This document shows, piece after piece, positions 21,526 to 28,301 of a stretch of DNA of 44,654 nt. Under the pieces are notes generated by a model. It ran no database searches. It was not told the origin of the DNA and saw only the letters and a program-made list of their open reading frames with translations. Numbering within the stretch: position 1 is the stretch's first letter; each line of letters opens with the position of its first letter. A program made the translations under genes and the position numbers. The DNA comes from a virus. The DNA is taken from the IMG/VR virus record IMGVR_UViG_3300032323_000977, positions 1 to 44,654 of that record; one strand, 5' to 3'.

Positions 21526-21728
21526 AAGACATAAAAGACGTTGTAGCGTGGCTCGAGGAAGAATTGGCACACTTCGAAATGGCAGTAGAACAACATAACT
21601 ATGTATCTAAAGCAGATGAGATTAGATACAGAATGGCACAAGAACAACTAGCGTGGATATTAGGTGCAAAGTTTGATCCTAAATATTCCGTGAGCCGTGT
21701 TCCGTGCAACTCGGAACAGGGGGCTTGA
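21522..21728 (+). CDS. 68-residue helical protein, paralogue-like
   Basis: ATG 21522 chosen: ACGGAGG lies just upstream and ATGA overlaps the preceding stop; an earlier in-frame ATG (21498) lies inside that gene. Similar in pattern to 20078-20266. The last 15 codons are written across an NNCCGTG heptamer cluster (21686-21706), so the C-terminus may be derived from that insertion. Confidence 0.6.
   Translation: MKDIKDVVAWLEEELAHFEMAVEQHNYVSKADEIRYRMAQEQLAWILGAKFDPKYSVSRVPCNSEQGA
21686..21706 (+). repeat. NNCCGTG heptamer x3
   Basis: TTCCGTG (21686-21692), AGCCGTG (21693-21699), TTCCGTG (21700-21706), then CAACTCGG. The downstream AACTCGGAAC and GGGGGCTTG recall, in reverse complement, the CAAGCCCC and ACACGGAACTCG of the 18901 cluster, so the two places share more than the heptamers. 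Confidence 0.75.
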
Positions 21729-21922
21729 TGGGAATGCACAAACGCTTTTATTTACTATTCAACGAACTCGCTTTTGATTACGACAGATTAAGCGATCACG
21801 GACAAAAGACCTATTGCGAAATGCAAAAGATACTCGGACTTATAACTGAGGAAGAAATGCAAATGGCATTAGATTACGAGAAAGAAAAACTAAACAACAA
21901 ATCATTCGGGAGTAGAACATGA
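21728..21922 (+). CDS. 64-residue protein
   Basis: ATG 21728 overlaps the previous stop (TGATG). Product MGMHKRFYLLFNELAFDYDR, then acidic helix (GLITEEEMQMALDYEKEKL). The usual ribosome site is replaced by a GGGGG run from the adjacent repeat. No family. Confidence 0.55.
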   Translation: MGMHKRFYLLFNELAFDYDRLSDHGQKTYCEMQKILGLITEEEMQMALDYEKEKLNNKSFGSRT

Positions 21923-22101
21923 ACGTAGAAGATTACGGAGTAAAAAAATCTTGGGACGGATGGCGTACCTTTGCTTATGTTCGTGATGGTACACCTATGG
22001 GACTGATGCCTATAACTTGGGCTAATGAACTATTTAAAACTAAACAACAAGCTAAAACATTTATAAATGATTTAGCTACAAAGAATGGATGGAAGAAATG
22101 A
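21919..22101 (+). CDS. 60-residue protein
   Basis: MNVEDYGVKKSWDGWRTFAY then strand-rich (VRDGTPMGLMPITWANELFK) and helix with QQAKTFINDL. ATGA overlaps both neighbours. No family recognised. Confidence 0.55.
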   Translation: MNVEDYGVKKSWDGWRTFAYVRDGTPMGLMPITWANELFKTKQQAKTFINDLATKNGWKK

Positions 22102-22322
22102 AAGCGTGGACACCACCAACAGATTATTTAGACCCACCTAAACCACCACGACACTATAAATACGTATGGTTAAGGTTTGATATTAAAACTAAAAAGTTTA
22201 AATATCCATTGGTAAGGCATAAACAACTTAAAAATAAAAAAAGATTTCCTTTTATTTACATTAAACATTATGGTAAATGTGTAGGAATAGAGGGACTAAC
22301 ACTAGCTAAAATAAAACTATGA
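22098..22322 (+). CDS. 74-residue basic proline-rich protein
   Basis: ATG 22098 gives an ATGA overlap; an ATG 9 nt earlier would also fit. Product MKAWTPPTDYLDPPKPPRHY followed by basic strand-rich sequence (YVWLRFDIKTKKFKYPLVRH) and GKCVGIEGLTLAKIKL. Could bind nucleic acid; unknown. Confidence 0.55.
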   Translation: MKAWTPPTDYLDPPKPPRHYKYVWLRFDIKTKKFKYPLVRHKQLKNKKRFPFIYIKHYGKCVGIEGLTLAKIKL

Positions 22323-22471
22323 AACCAATTGTAATAATTATGTGCTTACTTCTATCTGGTTGCTTTGGCGCTGAATTATTTAAACTAGGTGGCATTGGTA
22401 TAAAAACGGGGGATGTAATTACAGTACCTCACAAAATAGAAACACTAACAAAGGATAAAAATGATAAGTAA
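22319..22471 (+). CDS. 50-residue lipoprotein
   Basis: MKPIVIIMCLLLSGCFGAEL is a lipoprotein signal peptide with a perfect lipobox LSGC (Cys15). The mature part is about 35 residues, Gly-rich then basic. ATGA overlap upstream. An early-region lipoprotein would sit in the host periplasm and could act in superinfection exclusion, as known phage lipoproteins do; that role is inference. Confidence 0.65.
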   Translation: MKPIVIIMCLLLSGCFGAELFKLGGIGIKTGDVITVPHKIETLTKDKNDK

Positions 22472-22577
22472 ACACTTACAAGCAATAAAGAAGTTATTGA
22501 AAGCATATCACAAGAAATATGACGCTTTTGGTAAGCAAAGAAATAAACCAACTAAGAGAAAGAGAAGAAGAAGATAA
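22461..22577 (+). CDS. 38-residue very basic peptide
   Basis: MISKHLQAIKKLLKAYHKKY, ending in KPTKRKRRRR. ATG lies inside the lipoprotein gene end, and the stop overlaps the next ATG (TAATG). Strong positive charge suggests nucleic-acid contact. Confidence 0.5.
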   Translation: MISKHLQAIKKLLKAYHKKYDAFGKQRNKPTKRKRRRR

Positions 22578-22858
22578 TGGCAACAGAAAAACAAAGACTA
22601 CATAACAATCTAGCAAGTCTAAGAGGCGTAGATAAGTTTATAGACTTTCTATTACATCACGTTGATAAAACAGTGAAGATACAAGGGACATTATTTGTAT
22701 CGGAATACATTGTAAAACTTTGTAAAGATAGGAAGAAATATAATCAAAAATACAGAGAAGAAACAATAGAAAAAATCAAAGAAATAAACAATCAACGCTT
22801 TGATCAAGATTACATATACAATAATCATGGCGAAGATGAAATATACAGATGGGGCTAA
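22577..22858 (+). CDS. 93-residue helical protein
   Basis: MATEKQRLHNNLASLRGVDK then charged helices (DRKKYNQKYREETIEKIKEI). Soluble. No family recognised. Confidence 0.6.
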   Translation: MATEKQRLHNNLASLRGVDKFIDFLLHHVDKTVKIQGTLFVSEYIVKLCKDRKKYNQKYREETIEKIKEINNQRFDQDYIYNNHGEDEIYRWG

Positions 22859-22859
22859 T

Positions 22860-23126
22860 ATGAAAATAAAAGACTTAATTAGAGAACTAAAACGCTATAA
22901 AGAAGATACTGAAGTTATCTTTAAGATCATACCACCAGAAGAAGTGTGTGATGATGACACGAGAGATATCCCTGTGACGTGGTACGGGAGTATTGGTACA
23001 TCACTCGCAGATCACGATAACCCAGCAATAGAGTTTGGCTTACAGTACGAGGACTCAGAAGATTGGGAAGAAGAATGGAAAAAGGGTTATGATAGATACT
23101 ATGACGATGCAGGACAAGACATATAA
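22860..23126 (+). CDS. 88-residue small phage protein (KIKDLIREL type)
   Basis: ATG 22860 preferred: starts MKIKDLIRELKRYKEDTEVI, the typical beginning of a small family widespread in phages (K-D-L-I-x-x-L-x-K-Y-x-x-D-T/A-E-V). An ATG at 22800 lies inside the previous gene. The C-terminal half is very acidic (YEDSEDWEEEWKKGYDRYY). Function unknown. Confidence 0.65.
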   Translation: MKIKDLIRELKRYKEDTEVIFKIIPPEEVCDDDTRDIPVTWYGSIGTSLADHDNPAIEFGLQYEDSEDWEEEWKKGYDRYYDDAGQDI

Positions 23127-23141
23127 CAACGAGAGGAAACA

Positions 23142-23279
23142 ATGACAAACAAACAATGGGTACAAAAAAACAGAGAAAGACTAAAACAATACCAAGCCGA
23201 CTACTACTTAAAGAACATAGATAAACTTAAAGAGTATAAACGTAATTGGTATCAATCAACTAAAAAGGAGAACAAATGA
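23142..23279 (+). CDS. 45-residue basic helical peptide
   Basis: MTNKQWVQKNRERLKQYQAD then YYLKNIDKLKEYKRNWYQ: repeats of a N-R-E-K/Y-Q-x-x-Y-Y pattern that also forms the start of phage HNH endonucleases, here without the catalytic part. Ribosome site GAGAGGAAAC. Possibly a stand-alone DNA-binding piece. Confidence 0.5.
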   Translation: MTNKQWVQKNRERLKQYQADYYLKNIDKLKEYKRNWYQSTKKENK

Positions 23280-23338
23280 GTTTTAAAGGAAAACTATTAA
23301 TGTTTTACATAATACTTGTTGTAATATCATTATTATGA
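23276..23338 (+). CDS. 20-residue single-TM peptide
   Basis: MSFKGKLLMFYIILVVISLL: basic start plus one hydrophobic helix. ATGA overlaps at both ends, with AAAAAGGAG upstream. Very short, but the overlap chain supports translation. Confidence 0.4.
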   Translation: MSFKGKLLMFYIILVVISLL

Positions 23339-23499
23339 AAATAAAACGTTGGACAAGTAATTTCTTTTGGTATATGAATAAAAATAGGTATGACGGCCAA
23401 AGGATTACTTGGTTAGAAAGATTTAAAGTTTTTTGGGCATTGCGCAATGAAAAGACTTGGGACGAGAAGTTTCAAGAATGGCGCAGTATGAAACCATAA
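23335..23499 (+). CDS. 54-residue tryptophan-rich basic protein
   Basis: MKIKRWTSNFFWYMNKNRYD followed by a helix (WLERFKVFWALRNEKTW) and ending EWRSMKP. Six tryptophans in 54 residues. Last gene of the early operon; a terminator follows at 23556. Confidence 0.55.
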   Translation: MKIKRWTSNFFWYMNKNRYDGQRITWLERFKVFWALRNEKTWDEKFQEWRSMKP

Positions 23500-23555
23500 C
23501 GATCTTTGTATGTATATAGTTTTTGTACATACAATGCACACGTAGACGTGTAGTA

Positions 23556-23588
23556 GGGGTAGTTAGAATTAGGAACTTTAACTACCCC
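23556..23588. terminator. bidirectional hairpin terminator
   Basis: GGGGTAGTTA (23556-23565), 13-nt loop, TAACTACCCC (23579-23588): perfect 10-bp stem between convergent genes. No long T-run on either strand, so efficiency is unsure. Confidence 0.6.
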
Positions 23589-23605
23589 GAATTATACACT
23601 ACTAT

Positions 23606-23743
23606 TTAGTCTTCGTCTTCTTCGTCTTCAAACTCAGAATCTTCGACTTCAGATTCTAATTCTTCAACTTTTTCTCTAATAGTCTCAATATCTTCATTGA
23701 TTCTATCTAGGATATCTTGAATTGTTTCTTTTTTCTTAGCCAT
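23606..23743 (-). CDS. 45-residue acidic coiled-coil protein
   Basis: MAKKKETIQDILDRINEDIE then a very acidic end (EDSEFEDEEDED). Ribosome site AGGAGATCTC before ATG 23743. Likely a DNA-mimic or adaptor type peptide by composition only. Confidence 0.55.
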   Translation of the reverse strand: MAKKKETIQDILDRINEDIETIREKVEELESEVEDSEFEDEEDED

Positions 23744-23793
23744 GAGATCTCCTTTCGAACGCATTATGTGCATTCATGAATATGGGATCAAGT

Positions 23794-24228
23794 CTATGCA
23801 GAAATAAATACACAAGAAAAAAGAGCAGTCGTTGCATCTTTTACACAATTACGTAAATATTCTAATCTTGTTCTATGATATTTTTTAGATTCAGTGTCTT
23901 TTGATTTTTTATATATAATATATTGTTTATAATATTTAGCCCAAGCAATTTGTTTTAAATTAAATGTAATGTCGCCTTTTTCAATAGCTTTAACATATTT
24001 TTCTTTTACTTTATTTGGCTCAAAGCCAGACCAATAACAAACTTTTTCAAAGTTTTCATCGGATAACATAATCCATTCATGAGCATTAACTTTATAAATG
24101 CTTGATTTTCTATCAGATTGTTTAATTAGTGTATCTTCTAGCGCATTAACTAATACACCACGCCAAAGTTTTTGTTCAGGTACTAATTCTTCTGTTTTAA
24201 GAGATATAGTGGCAAATTCAATGCCCAT
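23794..24228 (-). CDS. conserved phage protein with WR-V motif
   Basis: 144 residues from ATG 24228 (11-nt overlap); an ATG at 24258 would add 10. The pattern LVPEQKLWRGVLVNALEDTL, then NAHEWIMLSDENFEKVCYWS and GFEPNKVKEKYVKAIEKG resembles a family common in marine and T7-like phages (E-x-x-L-W-R-A-V, W-x-x-S-x-x-x-F-x-x-V-C, A-G-x-D-P). Function unknown. Confidence 0.65.
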   Translation of the reverse strand: MGIEFATISLKTEELVPEQKLWRGVLVNALEDTLIKQSDRKSSIYKVNAHEWIMLSDENFEKVCYWSGFEPNKVKEKYVKAIEKGDITFNLKQIAWAKYYKQYIIYKKSKDTESKKYHRTRLEYLRNCVKDATTALFSCVFISA

Positions 24229-24427
24229 AATTTTTAACAAGGTAAGCGAGTAAGTCACGGTAATATAGTGTTATTTCTGGACTTTCCCTTGTCTTGAGGT
24301 AAAAATTGTAATCATCATATACATCCTCTATCAATTCTGAGATTTGCTGTCCAGACCATTGCTTTCCTTTCAATACAAATTCATCAAATCTATCGTTCAT
24401 TTTCATATTGTAATCATTATTTTTCAT
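24218..24427 (-). CDS. 69-residue protein
   Basis: ATG 24427 chosen over 24436 because GGGGTGG lies 5 nt upstream. Product MKNNDYNMKMNDRFDEFVLK then KGKQWSGQQISELIEDVYDD: helical, mixed charge. Overlaps both neighbours. Confidence 0.55.
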   Translation of the reverse strand: MKNNDYNMKMNDRFDEFVLKGKQWSGQQISELIEDVYDDYNFYLKTRESPEITLYYRDLLAYLVKNYGH

Positions 24428-24671
24428 TTTTACCACCCCTTATGACCTTTAATTTTAGTATCTTTGCTTGTTTTTCAATCTTTTTTTTATGATTAACTTT
24501 CCATATAAGATGAATATCTGTCAAGAATTGTTGGTCGTGTTTCTTATAACCAAAGCTATATCCGCAATGTAATTGAAATAAAGTACCTGAAACCAATGCG
24601 TAATCTTCAATAGAAAGTCTTTTAGCACAAACCTGTAATGATTTATGTAAATCAGTTAATGGATTTTTCAT
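24417..24671 (-). CDS. 84-residue basic protein
   Basis: MKNPLTDLHKSLQVCAKRLS then a basic C-terminal helix (NHKKKIEKQAKILKLKVIRG). Overlaps upstream gene by 20 nt. No family recognised. Confidence 0.55.
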   Translation of the reverse strand: MKNPLTDLHKSLQVCAKRLSIEDYALVSGTLFQLHCGYSFGYKKHDQQFLTDIHLIWKVNHKKKIEKQAKILKLKVIRGGKNEK

Positions 24672-24906
24672 TTGTTTCTATTGGCTTAATTAACTTAGCA
24701 TCTTTGATTATTGTATCTAATAATTCATTAAAACTTTTATCATCTAATGTACCACGATATAATCTAAGTCCTTGTGAAAGTAATGTGGAAGCAACTAATT
24801 GATCGTCTTCATATTTATCTAATAGACGATAAGTATAATGTAGTACTTCTTTATAAAGATTAAATAATCTGGCTTGTTGTAATATATTTAATTTTTTAAC
24901 GGGCAT
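24652..24906 (-). CDS. 84-residue helical protein
   Basis: MPVKKLNILQQARLFNLYKE then HYTYRLLDKYEDDQLVASTL: helical bundle type, no motif. Start overlaps the end of the small TM peptide gene. Unknown role. Confidence 0.55.
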   Translation of the reverse strand: MPVKKLNILQQARLFNLYKEVLHYTYRLLDKYEDDQLVASTLLSQGLRLYRGTLDDKSFNELLDTIIKDAKLIKPIETNEKSIN

Positions 24907-24991
24907 TGAAATAAAATATTGAAAAGATAATTAAACAAACAACTATAAAAATAAATTCATACCAAAATAAACTTTTAATTAATTCAATCAT
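24896..24991 (-). CDS. 31-residue single-TM peptide
   Basis: MIELIKSLFWYEFIFIVVCL then IIFSIFYFNAR: one long hydrophobic helix. ATGA overlap with the RHH-like gene and an 11-nt overlap with the next gene. Phage mini membrane peptide; function unknown. Confidence 0.5.
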   Translation of the reverse strand: MIELIKSLFWYEFIFIVVCLIIFSIFYFNAR

Positions 24992-25179
24992 TTTTTTAAT
25001 AATTTTTTTAAATAAGCATCAACAGTCATTTTACTTTTACTTGCTCTAAATTTTACATAGTCGTGTGTAAGTTTTGAAATCATTGATGCAGGGTTTCTAA
25101 ATTTTTCGTCACATAACGCTTTCAGAATTTTATAATCACTAATTCTAACAGCGACACTTTTCCATTTTGTTATATCCAT
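24988..25179 (-). CDS. ribbon-helix-helix-like regulator candidate
   Basis: 63 residues: WKSVAVRISDYKILKALCDE gives strand (SVAVRI) then helix, followed by PASMISKLTHDYVKFRAS as helix 2, as in CopG/MetJ-like proteins; basic tail. Divergent from the plus-strand gene at 25303 and so well placed to regulate the promoter between them. Confidence 0.6.
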   Translation of the reverse strand: MDITKWKSVAVRISDYKILKALCDEKFRNPASMISKLTHDYVKFRASKSKMTVDAYLKKLLKK

Positions 25180-25202
25180 ATTATTTTCCTTAGAATCTTA
25201 AT

Positions 25203-25230
25203 AGCTATATTGTTCGCAAGGACGTGTCAA
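25203..25230 (-). promoter_or_regulatory. promoter for the 23.6-25.2 kb minus operon
   Basis: On the minus strand TTGACA (25230-25225) and a TATAGC/TAGCTA -10 region around 25209-25203 with 15-17 bp spacing, about 25 nt from the RHH-like start. Lies in the divergent gap. Confidence 0.45.
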
Positions 25231-25302
25231 TGCCTAAAAAGTCAATAAAATAGCCACTTTTTAATCGTTGCCCATGATAGCAAAGATATGATAAGATATC
25301 AT

Positions 25303-25497
25303 ATGAAGTTATATAGATACCACGTTAGATATGCTGGTCATTGTATTAGTCATGACGTATGGGCGTCCAACGATGAGGAATCTAGGAATAATTTCGTAAA
25401 AGAACTCAATGATGGTAAATACAAGATGAGAAAAGAAATCACGTATTCGCCATCAAAGATGTTTATAACATATGAGGAACTAAATGTTTCTAAATAG
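25303..25497 (+). CDS. 64-residue protein
   Basis: Starts MKLYRYHVRYAGHCISHDVW; the upstream ATG at 25288 is possible and neither has a strong ribosome site. Beta-rich first half, charged helix, ending TYEELNVSK. No family recognised. Confidence 0.55.
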   Translation: MKLYRYHVRYAGHCISHDVWASNDEESRNNFVKELNDGKYKMRKEITYSPSKMFITYEELNVSK

Positions 25498-25699
25498 TGA
25501 AGCCTTACTAGCAAGAAAAATGATTCTTGAATCTAAATGGAATCAACAATTTCTTGAACAAGGTAAAGAAACTCTAGATATGTTAAAGTTTGAACTTGAA
25601 TTGAAAGAAATTAAAAAACAATTAAGAGTTCAAGCAATACATGATGAGATATCTAGATTAAAAAGTGAAGAAGAAGATATAAATTATATCGCTTCTTAA
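25484..25699 (+). CDS. 71-residue coiled-coil protein
   Basis: MFLNSEALLARKMILESKWN then a heptad helix (DMLKFELELKEIKKQLRVQA). Overlaps the previous gene by 14 nt; converges with the ParB-like gene 2 nt away with no hairpin between them. Confidence 0.55.
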   Translation: MFLNSEALLARKMILESKWNQQFLEQGKETLDMLKFELELKEIKKQLRVQAIHDEISRLKSEEEDINYIAS

Positions 25700-25701
25700 G
25701 T

Positions 25702-26160
25702 TTATTTTAATTTAATTACGTTCTCTGTAAAGAGATGAAGACACTTCTCTGTGTATTTTTTCATTTTGCCTTCAAATAAAAATTCAAAATCAAATATATT
25801 TTCATTTGCAATATGTTTTTCCCAAACCGCTACGTTTAGTCTAGCTAAAAAATTAACTTCCTCTGGTGTTTTAGCTTTATAAAATAAACTACCATCTGCA
25901 AGTTTTCTTTTTTTTATTACATCAAATCTATTAGCGCCATTTCTAATTTCATTATTCCAATCAACAACCATAGGACAAAGTAATCCATCCTTTTCCATAG
26001 AATCTCTTACTTTATGTTTAAAATCATTATGTGGCGTATGTATTTGCTTTACATCACTAAACCACAATAACTCTAAACGCATTGGAAATAACTGGTAAAG
26101 CGGATGAACAATGATCCGTGAGTCGTGGTGCGTGGTTCTAGCTAGCTTGTCCAAAGTCAT
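25702..26160 (-). CDS. ParB/Srx-like domain protein
   Basis: 152 residues. VKQIHTPHNDFKHKVRDSME then KDGLLCPMVVDWNNEIRNGA and NRFDVIKKR follow the ParB N-terminal pattern (V-x-x-I, F, V-x-x-S-I-x-x-x-G-L-L-x-P-x-V-V, E-I-x-x-G-x-x-R). A nuclease or NTP-binding role in replication is possible. Overlaps the polymerase stop region by 23 nt. A heptamer cluster (26114-26134) is written into its first codons. Confidence 0.6.
   Translation of the reverse strand: MTLDKLARTTHHDSRIIVHPLYQLFPMRLELLWFSDVKQIHTPHNDFKHKVRDSMEKDGLLCPMVVDWNNEIRNGANRFDVIKKRKLADGSLFYKAKTPEEVNFLARLNVAVWEKHIANENIFDFEFLFEGKMKKYTEKCLHLFTENVIKLK
26114..26134 (+). repeat. NNCCGTG-type heptamer x3 (two degenerate)
   Basis: ATCCGTG (26114-26120), AGTCGTG (26121-26127), GTGCGTG (26128-26134). 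Falls inside the N-terminus of the ParB-like gene (minus frame), 4 nt from the polymerase stop. Confidence 0.65.
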
Positions 26161-28006
26161 CTCCTATGCTTATGTCTACGACACTCGGCACTTTAAACTC
26201 CATACACGTTTCCATGATTTCTTTTATCTTCAATTCATCTCCCTCTTTTACATTGAAACATAATTCATCATGTATTTGTAATATAGGAAGATAGCCTTGT
26301 TCATAACAAGATACGATTGCTTGTTTAGTTTGATCGGCTGCCGACCCTTGTATCAATCTATTTAATGCTTTGTATGTAAAGGCACGTTTAATTCCGTCTT
26401 TACCATATTTAGCAACAGCGTTTTCAAATGTTTCAGCAGTATGAATACCAAAGTCTTTGGTTTCCCACATATCAAATCTACATTTTCTACCTTTTTTAGT
26501 ACGAATAATACCCTCATCGTTTGCTTTTTTCATACATCTATCAGATAATTGTTTTACAAATGGAACTTTACGATTATATTTTGATATTAATACTTCTGCT
26601 TCTTCTTTTGATAATCCTAAAGAGTTGGCCAGTTTATTTTTTCCCATACCATACATTAATCCAAGTCCAATAGTTTTAGCTTGAGATCTTTCTATACCAA
26701 CTAATTCTGCAATTGTTTGGTGAAAATCTGCTGAAGCATTAGCATAGGCTCTAACTAGTTCTTGTGAACCCTCATAACCTTCGCCAATAGATGCCGCATA
26801 GTGAACAACCATTCTTGGTTCTTGTTGTGAATAATCAAACGAACCCCACTTATGATCTTCTTCTGGTAAGAACAAACCCCTAATCTTTTTAGCAAATTCT
26901 TTATTACGTGCAGGAAGCTGTTGTAGATTTGGGTTAGACATAGAAATACGACCAGATACTGTTCCACCTTGATCTGATCTTAATTGATTAATTTCTGCAT
27001 GAACTCTTCCTTTATGTTCATACTTTAAAATATTTGCAAGGAATGTATTATGAAATTTATTAATTTCTCTTGCTTGTACAATCAATTGAGAGATTTGATG
27101 TTTAGAATTGTGTAACCAGTTTTGTGTAAAGGATGGTGCACCTGTATTTTCAGTTCTAGGGTATTCAATCTTTAATTTATCAAAAGCTTCTCCTATTTGT
27201 CTTGCCGCCCAGATATCTATATCTTTACCAACAAGCTTATTAATCTTTTGTAGTAATACTTTTTCCTGCGCCGCAAACTCTACAGTTAATCTACCTGCTT
27301 TCTCAACATCAACTCTAACACCTCTTTGGCGCATCTTAATTAATATTGGAAGTATTTTAGATTCTAATTCCCATATCGTAGTTAAATTTTGAGTTACGAT
27401 TTCATGTTTAAATCGTTGCCACAATAGATACGTTAGCCGTGCATCTTGTTCCGCGTAGAAACCAACATGCTCTGCTGGTAATTTCCACATCTCAGATTTA
27501 GGATCAATACCATGATCTTTAGCCGCTTCATTTAAATCAGTTTCAGCTTTAATCTCGCCTAAGTAATCTTTAGATAGATTATTTAATGAATAAGACCATC
27601 TATTCTCATCTATAAGAGCGGCCGCTATCATAGTATCAATAATAACGCCATTAACAGTCATACCCATAGCTTCTAACCAACCTAAATCGTATTGAGCATT
27701 ATGAAATATTTTTTTATTAGGTAATGCACATACAGTTTTAATATATTTAAGAACTTGTTCAGGAACCATGTTGCCACCAGCAAAGTGATTAAATGGATAA
27801 TAGCCCTGCCAACCATCTACGGCTACTGCAAAACCAATTACTTCTCCGCTTTTAGTTGCCCAACCAGCACCTAATCCTTTAGTAATTCCATCATCTCTTG
27901 TTTCTAAGTCGATTGCGATTTCTGGATAACCAGATAAATCTTTATATTCACTTGGACATGACCAAATACTTTTCTTAAACGTCATTGATAATTGTAAACT
28001 AGTCAT
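26138..28006 (-). CDS. family A DNA polymerase with 3'-5' exonuclease
   Basis: 622 residues. Exonuclease: DLETRDD (Asp33, Glu35), FHNAQYDLG (Asp107), YAEQD (Tyr184-Asp188). Polymerase: motif A DYSQQEPR (391-398; E. coli DYSQIELR), motif B SQAKTIGLGLMYG (441-453; Lys444, Tyr452), motif C QIHDE (577-581). The position equal to E. coli Phe762 is Leu448, a substitution discussed for marine phages as linked with slower or more accurate synthesis and temperate life. No 5' nuclease domain. Replicative polymerase of the phage. Confidence 0.93.
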   Translation of the reverse strand: MTSLQLSMTFKKSIWSCPSEYKDLSGYPEIAIDLETRDDGITKGLGAGWATKSGEVIGFAVAVDGWQGYYPFNHFAGGNMVPEQVLKYIKTVCALPNKKIFHNAQYDLGWLEAMGMTVNGVIIDTMIAAALIDENRWSYSLNNLSKDYLGEIKAETDLNEAAKDHGIDPKSEMWKLPAEHVGFYAEQDARLTYLLWQRFKHEIVTQNLTTIWELESKILPILIKMRQRGVRVDVEKAGRLTVEFAAQEKVLLQKINKLVGKDIDIWAARQIGEAFDKLKIEYPRTENTGAPSFTQNWLHNSKHQISQLIVQAREINKFHNTFLANILKYEHKGRVHAEINQLRSDQGGTVSGRISMSNPNLQQLPARNKEFAKKIRGLFLPEEDHKWGSFDYSQQEPRMVVHYAASIGEGYEGSQELVRAYANASADFHQTIAELVGIERSQAKTIGLGLMYGMGKNKLANSLGLSKEEAEVLISKYNRKVPFVKQLSDRCMKKANDEGIIRTKKGRKCRFDMWETKDFGIHTAETFENAVAKYGKDGIKRAFTYKALNRLIQGSAADQTKQAIVSCYEQGYLPILQIHDELCFNVKEGDELKIKEIMETCMEFKVPSVVDISIGDDFGQAS

Positions 28007-28093
28007 TTAAATAATCCAAAATAAAAAAGTTAGAATGCATACACACGTAATAAAACCCATATCATAAACTAAAGGTTCTTGATTATTTTTCAT
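28007..28093 (-). CDS. 28-residue single-TM peptide
   Basis: MKNNQEPLVYDMGFITCVCI then LTFLFWII: short polar start and one hydrophobic helix. Overlaps the DUF3310 gene end by 11 nt and adjoins the polymerase start. Probably translated with the operon; role unknown. Confidence 0.45.
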   Translation of the reverse strand: MKNNQEPLVYDMGFITCVCILTFLFWII

Positions 28094-28301
28094 TGTAGTC
28101 CCTTTCTATAATCATCTCTATATAATGTATTGCTTTTAACAAATCTTGTTTCTTTCCTTTATCTTGATGGCGACATATATACTTGATTGCATTACCTTCT
28201 GCAAACAATATTTTGTTTTTATTAATAAACTCAGATGGTTGTATGTCATACTTTTTATAGTGTGCACCACCAACTTGTTTAAAGAACACCTTATTGCTCA
28301 T
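28083..28301 (-). CDS. DUF3310 protein
   Basis: 72 residues. VGGAHYKKYDIQPSEFINKN then GNAIKYICRHQDKGKKQDLL and KAIHYIEMII is the complete DUF3310 pattern (H-Y, I-Q-P, A-x-K-Y-I-x-R, K-G-x-x-Q-D-L-x-K-A). Common in phage replication regions, sometimes called nucleotide kinase-like without proof. ATGA-type overlap with the helicase stop. Confidence 0.85.
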   Translation of the reverse strand: MSNKVFFKQVGGAHYKKYDIQPSEFINKNKILFAEGNAIKYICRHQDKGKKQDLLKAIHYIEMIIERDYNEK

